DNA from: Coenobita brevimanus
Taxonomy: Eukaryota; Arthropoda; Malacostraca; Decapoda; Coenobitidae
DNA: 64,000 nt
Reading direction: 5' to 3'
Assembly: GCA_032717465.1 (NCBI GenBank)
Contig: CM064713.1
Coordinates: 5,937,001-6,001,000, forward strand
The translations under genes and the position numbers were made by a program. Below the pieces are notes generated by a model that was given only the letters and a program-made list of their open reading frames with translations, was not told the DNA's origin and did not search any database. Below are positions 55,216 to 64,000 of this stretch, piece after piece; within the stretch, counting starts at the first letter, position 1, and each line of letters begins with the position of its first letter.

Positions 55216-56029
55216 AATGCTACTTTTGAATGCAAATTTTATATCTGCTGACTCTATTAATGTATTCTATACTGAGGTATTAATAATGAAAACTTAAATT
55301 CTCTGTCTTGTTTCCTTACCTTTTTAACTTTGGCTTTGACTTAATATGACTTAATATAGGTGATAAGTATATTGCGCTCTGCAGTCTCGTGTGTTGTGGG
55401 GACGGCTTTTGTGATGAGCTAAGACATTCTGATTGCTTCACCAAATTACTACTCAGCCGTGTGATCAGTGGACATGAAAGATTATACAGTACAATAATAT
55501 GAAGCTGAACATAAAAAGGTTATGGGAACTCTCCACCATGCAATCAATGGAGCTAAATTAAAGCCTATATTATAAAGCTAAGCCTGAAGAGGGTTATGGG
55601 AAGTAGATAATGATGCAGGGTAGACACTAGTAACGTTCTATGAGCCCTGCCCGCAACACACAAGAACTGGGTGAGGTAATATATGGACAATCTTGTATAA
55701 TGAGAGGCCGTAAGTGTGTGCTGACTCACAAACTTGCCATCAATGCCCCATCATAACTATTATTGTGTCTTTTAGGAAGCACAAAGAAAACAGGCCACAG
55801 AATACCTCCTTGTCACTTGTTCCTCCTACACAAACATACACGCCTTTCACTTTAACTTGGCACAGAGTTTCATTTAAAGCATACGAGAATGTTACGCATA
55901 TCAGTAGCAGAAATAGACAATACTACAGCCCTACATCCTTTCCACAGCACTCATTCGTGACTAGCATCATATTCTAGTGATAACTATCGCTACTACTCGG
56001 TAAACCTTATGGAAACTATTTATAAGCTA
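55216..56029. other. Spacer
   Basis: No recognisable gene or repeat. Confidence 0.35.
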
Positions 56030-56185
56030 TCTGTCTATCCATCTATCTATAGCCAGATGACTTAATCCCATAAGAGGTGGCCACAAACAAGTCGCCTCTA
56101 TACCACCATGTCCCCTGTCATTATGCATCACTCCCCCTAATTCACACGCACGCTCTCTCATATACATCCCAACTCCATCCTCCAC
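56030..56185 (-). mobile_element. RTE-like 3' fragment
   Basis: A (TAGA)n-type tail (56050-56031 on the minus strand) precedes, in plus orientation, GCCAGATGACTTAATCCC and GGTGGCCACAAACAAG, diverged forms of the 3' end of the element at 28868. The fragment fades out within about 150 bp. Confidence 0.7.
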
Positions 56186-56541
56186 TTATAAGTAATACAT
56201 TAAAACAACCGTGAATTACTGTCGCACAAGCTGAGCCCTGATCTTACCAAACACGAAGAAGCTTTAAAGAACAGAAAACAATACCTTAATAGCAGAAGAC
56301 ACTAAGATCACAAGTACTGACAGCCTACACCAAGAAACATAACTAATTTCAGTCAGAGACCAAGTGAATATGAGAGGCACACAGTTCATCACTTCTGCTC
56401 AAGATCCGTCCCACCCTTGTAACCTTATGTTGCATCATCCTCTCCACAAAGAAACAAAATCGAACAACCGTCCAACACTACACAGATTATATTTGCAACA
56501 GGTCCCCTTCTCCACCCGACTCTACACTTCCCAGACACATA
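56186..56541. other. Spacer
   Basis: Nothing recognised. Confidence 0.3.
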
Positions 56542-56712
56542 GCCAAAACTTTCTATACCAAACACATACATAAACACACAGACACGCCAGCCAGCCAAAA
56601 CTTTCTATACCAAACACATACATAAACACACAGACACCCCAGCCAGCCAAAACTTTCTATACCAAACACATACATAAACACATCGACACCCTAGCCAGCC
56701 AAAACTTTCTGC
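56542..56712. repeat. 52-bp minisatellite
   Basis: Three full units begin at 56542, 56594 and 56646, with a partial fourth at 56698. All start GCCAAAACTTTCTATACC and contain ACACATACATAAACACA. The units are nearly identical. Confidence 0.88.
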
Positions 56713-57619
56713 CAAACAGCATCTTTCATGTGCCACCACCAGCCATACACCCTTCAGACACTACCGAACCCAGAGACACGAGTACACCAACCTTCCCTGC
56801 TACAATATTAACACAAAATATAACACACATACAATCCCCTGTGCTCATACTGCAAAGTAGAGCCCCCACACCAAAGCACACCCACTCACTTCCTGCTCCA
56901 CACCACCACAACACAGACAGTCCTTCAACATAGCACTGGGTTCACATCCAGAGGAGCCTAAGATGTAACAAGAACATCATCATCATCTCAGGCCAAGTTA
57001 AAGTGAAACGAGTATAGTTACGAAAGGAAAATTATTTCAAGTTATTTTGTAAGCGCTCCAGGTATACAGAGTTACAAGCCACAGGGAACGGACTGCATAC
57101 CGAGAGTTATAATACTGTGGAGGCTTAGGGGGCTTTATACCACCTTTTCTTCAGTGATTTATTGTTCAAGCGAGCGAGCGTAGAGAGCAAGCAAGTGAGA
57201 ACATTATATGACATGGTATAATAGGGTGGCAGAGAACAGTGCCAAGACTGTGTTGTCTAGGAAACTATTAAAGCAACAACGGATCTATAGACATCATTAG
57301 AAACCTAGTAAAAAAAATAATAATAATAGGAGTTTCTTGAGGTACTTTTCTCAAAATCTGCCTCGCCAGTGCTGATAAAAGGGAAAAAAAGAATACCATA
57401 CTGAGCACCAGAACCGAGTTATTCTAGAAGTTAAAAGCTACTGCAGATCTGTTCAGACAGCTGGCAAGCTTAAGAAGAAGCAATTGGTACTACTAAAGTT
57501 AAATTGACTTAGTTTTTAACATCAAGCAAGATGGATGGATGGATGGATGTGGAATCGTGGATGCTTGGACCGATGGTAGAGTTCCTGCTGTTTTGTCCTG
57601 CCCTTCTACCTGCCGACAA
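56713..57619. other. Spacer
   Basis: No supported gene. GGATGGAT repeats occur at 57530-57550. Confidence 0.35.
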
Positions 57620-57800
57620 AAATCATCATCAATATCATCATCATTATCATAATCATCATCATCATCATCATCATCGTAGTTGTCGCCGCCATTATCATCA
57701 TCATCATTATCTACACCCTCATTGTCATTATCATTACCATTCTCCTCCTCTTCATCATCATCATCATCATCATCATCTTCATCATATTATCATCATCACC
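57620..57800. repeat. ATC/ATT trinucleotide microsatellite
   Basis: Impure (ATC)n with ATT and CTC variants for about 170 bp. It directly adjoins the tail of the RTE fragment at 57811. Confidence 0.85.
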
Positions 57801-57810
57801 TATTTTTTTA

Positions 57811-58470
57811 TCTATATCTGTTTATCTATAGCCAGACTCCGTAATCCCCTAAGGGGTGGCCACAAGCAAAGCGCCTTCATGATGTACTGTCCTCTACCAT
57901 TTAGCTCAAGTATCCCACTCATATGTTTCTACTCTTTCCCTACATCTCATCATCGGTCTCCCCCTCCCCCTCTACCCTTCCAACTCTACCCTTCCAAATG
58001 CACTCTTCTAGTCATTTTCTTATTCGCCATCCTCTCCACATGGCCAAACCATCTCGAAGTATTTCTCTTAACGCTTTCACTCTCATCCACATCAGCAACA
58101 CAACGCTCCTTCACCTGCCCATTTGTCTGTCTGTCTCTCTATGAAACTTCACATGCTCCTCTCAAGTAGCTCATTTCCACTGCTCTCACTCTTGACTTGT
58201 GTCCTTTCAACAAGATCCAAGCTTCACTTCCATACTTTAAAGGGGGAATCACAGCATGCAGTGCCTTTTTTTTTTTTTTTTTTTTTCAGTTCCCTCTTCC
58301 TAATCACTGCATTTTAGAGAACAAGCAACCCTCCTTCCCTGACATATCATTCCAGTCACTTCATCCTCTAATCTTCCATCCTTATTCATCACATTACATA
58401 AATACTTAAATGCACTCATATTCTTCCATTTCCTGACTATGCAGCCTCACTGTGCATTCTGTAACATCAT
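57811..58470 (-). mobile_element. RTE-like 3' fragment, ~660 bp
   Basis: Diverged copy of the 3' part of the element at 28868. Diagnostic pieces in plus orientation include GGGGTGGCCACAAGCAAAG (57854 onward), CCTCTCCACATGGCCAAACC (58032 onward) and CTCATTTCCACTGCTCTCAC near 58169. In the minus strand these encode the C-terminal RT region with many breaks. A T-run at 58267-58286 is an internal expansion. Confidence 0.78.
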
Positions 58471-58479
58471 ACGCTGAGA

Positions 58480-58790
58480 TGTTAAAGCATCAACACCATC
58501 AGCATCAACATCATTATCACCATCAATATCATCATCATCAGCCTGTGACACCACTGCATGATAAGTACCCTCTCACCTTGCTCCGCTCTGATCCATTGAT
58601 TGTTAGCTTGTTCCGTCCTTGCTCAGTAGATCTGCATCATATGATCTCTCCATCTTGTTCTCTGTGCACCTCTTCTCACTCCATCTCTGGCTTGCCATTC
58701 AGTTACGCTCGCTCTCCTTTTGTTATCTCTTCTGTGAAAGACGTGACCTGAGGTGTGTGTGTGGAGTTACCTGGAAACAAGCTTAGAATT
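58480..58790 (-). repeat. Trinucleotide-tailed short repeat, copy 1
   Basis: A body of about 245 bp (58545-58790) is followed, in minus orientation, by an ATG-rich trinucleotide tract (58543-58480). Shared with 60172-60420 are CAGCCTGTGACACC, TTGTTAGCTTGTTCCGTCC, TCTCACTCCATCTCTGG and GTGTGTGGAGT. It is likely a short non-autonomous retroelement or the 3' end of a LINE. Confidence 0.6.
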
Positions 58791-58834
58791 ACTAGATGCG
58801 GGAGCTTCAAGCCCCTTAGTTTAATCTCCTTGGT

Positions 58835-59270
58835 GTGATATGGTGTGGTGTGGTTGGGGGGGGTTATGTGGTGTGGTGTGGGGAGGGTTGTGTGGTGAGG
58901 TGTGGTGTGGTGTGGGAGGGTAATTTTGTGTGGTGTGGTGTGGTATGGTGTGGTGTGGGAGGAGGATTTTTTGTGGTTTGGTGTGGTGTGGGTGGGTGGT
59001 TTTGTGTGGTGTGGTGTGGTGTGGGAGGGTGGTTGTGTGGTGTGGTGTGGGAGGGTGGTTGTGTGGTGTGGTGTGGTGTGGTGTGGTGTGGTGTGGGAGG
59101 AGGATTTTTATGGTGTGGTGTGGTGTGGGAGGGTGATTTTGTGTGGTGTGGGAGTGTGATTTCGTGTCGTGTAGTATGAGAGATTGGTATGGTGTGGTGT
59201 GATACGGTGTGGGAGGGTGGTATGGTATGGTGTGGTGTGAGAGGGTGATGGTGTGTGACTTAATGTGTGG
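58835..59270. repeat. GGTGT pentamer-rich array
   Basis: About 430 bp of impure (TGTGG)n with GGGAGGGT interruptions every 30-60 bp. The Trp/Cys/Gly-rich or Pro/His-rich frames are artefacts. Confidence 0.85.
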
Positions 59271-59713
59271 GGCTGGTAGAACGTAACTTGGCTTCACTAT
59301 AATCTCTGTAGCCTATATGAGTACAATACCTCTCATCCGAAAATGGTTAGTGAGAAGCAGACGGTCAGGGCCGGTCCTAGAGCTACTGTGATAAAATGTA
59401 GAAAATCATGTGTTGTATCCCTAACATTAAAAGGTTAATTCTTCCCTTTAAATAAAGACCAAAATATATGTATTACTTCACTCATATTCATCCACTTCCT
59501 AACGATACATAAAGAGACGGTGATCAGTGACTTATGAAACCCTGTGCTGTGGTCTATGGGATGTAACAAGCTTTTCAGAATATTGCGTAAGTGTCCCATA
59601 ATTGTATTGGTAAAAGATCTTATATTCTTGGCCTAATATTTACCCTTGAAATAAAACTATGAATGTGTGGAAATAATTCTGCCATTTGAATAACTGTGGT
59701 ATCATCAACCAAG

Positions 59714-59714
<1 letters not shown>
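59271..59714. other. Spacer
   Basis: Nothing recognised. Confidence 0.35.

Positions 59715-59772
<58 letters not shown>
59715..59772. repeat. (AC)n microsatellite
   Basis: A perfect AC dinucleotide tract of about 29 units. Confidence 0.95.
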
Positions 59773-59774
<2 letters not shown>

Positions 59775-59837
59775 CCCAGTCACCAAAACACGAAGTTAAA
59801 CAGAAAGGAAAGGGAGAGGTGACTCAGCCAATGATTG

Positions 59838-60171
59838 AAGATCGTCGTCGTCATAATCGTCGTCGTCGTCATCGTCGTCGTCGTCTTCGTTGTCGTAAGC
59901 ATCACCATCATCATCTTCCTCGTCGTCATCATCATCATCGTCAGCAGCAGCAGCATGTCATCACCGTCCCAACACTGTTAAAAATGTAGTACAGAAGTTA
60001 CATCAGTATCATCACCATTATCATCAAATACATCACTATCATATAACCATATTCTAGAGTTTGCATCAACATCAGCAGCAGCAGCAGCATCAACATCATC
60101 AGCAGCAGCATCAACATCAGCAGCAGCAGCAGCAATATCCATCATCATCCATCATCATCATCATCATCATC
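59838..60171. repeat. CGT/CAT/CAG trinucleotide tracts
   Basis: GTCGTCGTCATCGTCGTCG (59840-59900), CATCATCAT and CAGCAGCAG tracts lie in succession up to the repeat at 60172. In minus orientation they form its 3' tail. Confidence 0.8.
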
Positions 60172-60420
60172 ATCAGCCTGTGACACCCCACTGCAGGAAA
60201 AGGACCCATCTCACCTGTCTCCACTCTGATCCTTTGGTTGTTAGCTTGTTCCGTCCCAACTCGGTGGATCAGCGAGTATCATCTCTATCCTGTTCTCTGT
60301 GTGCCTCATCCTCTCACTCCATCTCTGGCCTGCCATTTAGTTACGGTAGCTGTCCATGCGTTACCTGTTCTATGGAAGATGTGACCTAAGGACTGTGTGT
60401 GGAGTGACCTGTAAACAAGA
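60172..60420 (-). repeat. Trinucleotide-tailed short repeat, copy 2
   Basis: A direct repeat of 58545-58790 at about 80% identity by eye, again ending (minus strand) in an ATG-type trinucleotide tract. The two copies lie 1.6 kb apart in the same orientation. Confidence 0.6.
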
Positions 60421-60679
60421 GGACAAATATACGTGTGTTGCAGCATCACTACTATACCCTGTTCACTCTAACTTTGGCGTAAAATTGCAATCTCTATCTT
60501 AAATTTTGTGTTGTGACAAGGGGTTAACACTAGAATGGTGCTAGTCATGAAGAAGTGATATGGAAATGATGTAGAACTATAAGTTTGTCTAGTTCTTTCA
60601 CTGAACTACGGGAAATAAGCTGCAAAAAACGACTATCTCGGCCTTGGTAAAATGAAGGAACACCACCACCATATACGCA
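60421..60679. other. Spacer
   Basis: Nothing recognised. Confidence 0.35.
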
Positions 60680-60904
<225 letters not shown>

Positions 60905-60905
60905 T

Positions 60906-60969
60906 TCTATCTATCTATCTATTGCCAGACGCCTCAATCCCGTTTGGGGTGGCCACAAACAAATCGCCT
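60906..60969 (-). mobile_element. RTE-like 3' terminal fragment, 64 bp
   Basis: (CTAT)n, then GCCAGACGCCTCAATCCCG and GGGGTGGCCACAAACAAATC, match the 3' end at 28875-28935 almost base for base. It is joined directly to the 3' tail of the CR1/L2-like copy B. Confidence 0.88.
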
Positions 60970-63900
60970 GTGTGTTCTTACCTTTCCTAATTGTTCTTAC
61001 CTAATTGTATCTTTACAGGAATGAGTCAAGCTCGTACTGTCCCGTGTCTTAAACCATATTTATCGTACATATCCTTAAATTTGTGAATTGTTATGGCACA
61101 CACTATTTCATTCGGTAGTGCATTCCATTGATCAATTGCTCTGTTTGGGAAACTGAATTTCCTTACGTCTTTATCACCTCTCTTCTTATGCAGTTTTTTG
61201 CAGTGTCCTCTTGCTGATGCTTCTCCATATGTTAAGTAATCATTTATGTCTATTTTCTCCTTCCCTGATATGCACTTATATAGCATTATCATGTCACCTC
61301 TTTTCCTTCTCTCCTGTAGTGTTGGTAGATTCAGTTTATTTAGTCTTTCTTCGTAGCTTAGGTCCCTTAAGCTTGGTATCCATCTTGTAGCGGCCCTTTG
61401 AACTTTTTCAATCTTGTCCATGTGTTTTTTGAGATGAGGACTCCAGACTACTGATGCATATTCCAGGGTTGGTCTAATGAATGACGTTATTATCCTTCTT
61501 AGCATGTCTTCATTTATGTATGTGAATGCTCTTCTCATATTTGCAAGCAGTGTATACATGTTCCGTACCTTCTCGCTGATGTGGTCAGCCGGAGATAGTC
61601 TGTTATTGATGATCACACCTAGGTCCTTCTCTCTTTCTGATGTATATAGGGCTTTATTTCCCAACTTAAAATCCCAATCAGGTCTTTTTCCACTTTTACC
61701 AAACTTGATTACATGACACTTGTCCACATTGAATTCCATTTTCCATGTATTACTTCATTCATGAAGTTCATTTAATTCTTCTTGTAGCTCATTACAAGAG
61801 TCTGTGTTAGTAATTCTCCTTTGTATTTTTGCATCATCTGCAAACATATTCAGATAGCTCTCATTTCCAGTGTTACTGTTTATATCATTTATATACACTA
61901 AAAACATGATTGGTGCCAGCACTGAACCCTGTGGTACTCCACTAGTCACTTCTTTTCATGATGAGTAGTTTCCTCTTAGTACTGTTCTCATTTCTCTTTT
62001 TATGAGAAAATCTTGCATCCAACAAAACAGTTTGCCTCGCATTCCTCCTTGATGGTACAGTTTCCATAAAAGTCTTTGGTGTGGTACTGTGTCAAAAGCT
62101 TTCTTGAAATCTAAATAGATACTGTCCACCCATCCTTCTCTTTCCTGTATTGTGTTTGTTACTCTGTCATAGTAGCTCAACGGATTAGCAACACATGATT
62201 TTCCTTTTCTGAAACCAAACTGTCTTTCTGTTATCATACTGTGTTCTTCTAGAAGATTTACCCAAGCTTTTCTTATAAGCTTTTCTAATACCTTGCTTAC
62301 AACACTGGTTAGTGATACTGGTCGGTAGTTGAGTGGATTTTGTCTATTTCCTTTCTTGAATAAGGGGACAATATTTGCTTTTTTCCAAATATCAGGTAGT
62401 TTACCTTGACTCAAGGATTTCTTGAAAATTAAACAAAATGGTTTACTTAATTCCTTTGCACATTCTCGTAGTACCCAACATGAAATTTCATCAGGACCAC
62501 TTGCTTTTCCTCTGTCTAATTTACTTAACTCCTCCTGTATTACTTTTTCTGCTATTTGTATATCTGGCAGTATGTGTGGACATGCATGTTCCACATAGTC
62601 CCTCTCAAAATTTGTTTCTTCTGTAAAAACTAATTGGATATTCTTATTTCGTGCTTCCCAAATATCTTTCTCTTGTGTATAAGTGATTCCCTCGTTCGTA
62701 ATGGATTGTATTATATCTTTTACTTTGGTTTTGCTTCTGATGTAGCTGTAAAACAGCTTTGGTTGATAACTACTTTTATTTATTATATCCTCCTCAAACT
62801 GTTTCTGGACTTCCCTCCTTATTCTTGTATAATCGTTTCTTGCCTGTTTGTAATTATTATACGCCCTTTCACTGTTGTGTCTTCTGTATCTATTCCACAA
62901 CAAATCTCTTCTTTCTTTTGATTTTTTACATTCTGTATTGAACCATTTCTGTATTTTCTTATCTGCTTCTTCGTGCTGTGGGATGTACTTCTGGACTCCT
63001 ATGTCACAAAATTCACAGAATTTTTTATATACAGCATTTAAATCTTGTCCTCTAAGCTCATTTTCCCAATCAACTTCTAAGAAATACTTCTTTAGGTCTT
63101 GATAATTTCCCTTTTTAAAGTTTAGGCTCTTTTTGTAACTTTCATTGCTGTTAACTATGTCATATGCTATCCTGAAGTTGTAGTTTAGTACTGCATGATC
63201 GCTTTTGCCGAGAGGAGGGTGATATATTAAACTGTCAATATCATTTTCTTGCTTAGTAAATATTAGACCTAGCACTGAAGGTACATCGAGTCCTCTTTTT
63301 CTGGTGGTTTCCCTCACATGTTGCGTTAGGAAAAACTCTTTCACGAGATCCAGGAGCTTTTGGTCCCAACAGCTTTCTTGGCTAATTATATCTAGAGTAT
63401 TCCAATTTATATTTGTATTAAAATCTCCAGTTAGTATAATTCTTTCCGATTTCTCTTGCATTTTATGTAGTAATGATCTTAAACTCTGAATTGTACTCTC
63501 TGCCAGGTCCTCATATTCGTCTCTTTCCCATGTGTTTGATCTGGGTGGCATGTACAAATTGGCTACAATTACTTTCCCTTCAGATGTGTTGATCTCTACT
63601 GCAATCAGTTCTACTTGTGATGGTATATCTAGTTTTATTTCACTGACTTTTAGATTTTTCTTAGTTAATATTATAATTCCTCCTCCTTTTTTTAAATTTG
63701 TCTCTTCTCCATATATTGTATTCCTCTAAGTTTAGTATGTCATTGGATATCCTTGGTGTTGATTTTGTTTCAGTTAGGCATATTATTTGTGGTTCATTTT
63801 CTCTGACATAATCATTCATCTCTAGTAATTTAGATACCATTCCATCCACATTTGAGTACATCAACTTTATCATCTTGTTTATATACTTGTCATGACATGG

Positions 63901-64000
63901 TTTCAATACCTTCCTCCTTTTTATTCCATCCTGTTTGTGTACCACTTTCGTACCTGTAATCCTATTACTGTGTAAAAAAAAATTCTTTTTCTCCTCTTCT
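60970..64000 (-). mobile_element. CR1/L2-like LINE, copy B, inverted; runs off the window
   Basis: Same family as copy A at 2996-6944 but on the minus strand. On that strand its 3' end after the RT stop carries CAATTAGGTAAGAACAATTA followed by GGAAAGGTAAGAACACACA, a partly duplicated version of the copy A tail. It contains the whole ORF2 region and the last residues of ORF1 (beyond about 63950). The 5' end is outside the window. Confidence 0.85.
61026..63945 (-). pseudogene. CR1/L2-like ORF2, mostly open with two stops and a frameshift
   Basis: The endonuclease starts within 63945-63661 (MYSNVDGMVSKLLEMNDYV, IICLTETK). It shifts frame near 63660-63700 and is then open for 533 residues from 63557, with an intact catalytic LTGDFNTNINWN and GKSDHAVL. 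RT motifs are FGFRKGKSC, LDFKKAFDTVPH, SGVPQGSVLAP and FADDA. In-frame TGA codons at 61956-61958 and 61755-61757 both replace a Trp codon present in copy A. The frame is otherwise kept to the stop at 61026. It is much less damaged than copy A. Confidence 0.87.

Noticed and set aside
58835..59270. Telomeric array
   Set aside because: The GGTGT-type unit differs from the arthropod TTAGG repeat and is heavily interrupted.

Overview
The window looks like gene-poor, repeat-dominated animal DNA, most likely from an arthropod and probably a decapod crustacean. This is inferred from several diverse non-LTR retrotransposon clades, an errantivirus-like Gypsy element with a third (env-like) ORF, long AC/GT and trinucleotide microsatellites, TTAGG-type pentamers and GT-AG exon-like islands. 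No bacterial operon, rRNA or CRISPR array is visible. Recognisable coding capacity is almost entirely retrotransposon.

Layout. 1-260: degraded LINE 3' end (-). 1520-2400: pyrimidine-rich minisatellite. 2996-6944: broken CR1/L2-like LINE (+). 7475-7950: two exon-like segments. 8640-9260: repeat block holding two strong hairpins. 9893-10465: 37-bp minisatellite. 11327-19937: nearly complete Gypsy LTR retrotransposon on the minus strand, with 236/238-bp LTRs, a TCTG target duplication, primer-binding site, gag, pol and an env-like ORF. 20040-24025 and 24230-26160: about 6 kb of nested G-rich minisatellites. 27238-35134: exon-like islands on the plus strand, interrupted by an RTE-like LINE (28868 to about 32000, -), a TA-flanked MITE (32113-32766) and a tRNA-derived SINE (33935-34275, -). 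36137-37890: 5'-truncated LINE (-). 39699-52313: two head-to-tail, nearly full-length copies of one I-like LINE (gag-like ORF1 with three zinc knuckles; EN-RT-RNase H ORF2), each with its own target duplication. 52773-53791: plausible 3' end of a host gene with stop codon and AATAAA. 56030-60969: short RTE fragments, microsatellites and a duplicated repeat with trinucleotide tails. 60970-64000: second CR1/L2-like copy, inverted relative to the first and running off the window.

The most informative material is in the two I-like LINE copies. ORF1 and ORF2 lie in the same frame, separated by one conserved TAA, and there is no AUG before the endonuclease, which points to readthrough or reinitiation. 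Both 3' UTRs hold two tandem ~239-bp units that each fold into a two-tier hairpin, and stem positions change in compensating pairs between the units. A third hairpin directly before the poly(A) tail covaries between the copies. Both copies start at the same A with a consensus downstream promoter element at +28. These features describe a retrotransposon with structured RNA and probable translational recoding. I cannot tell without searches whether the family is already catalogued.
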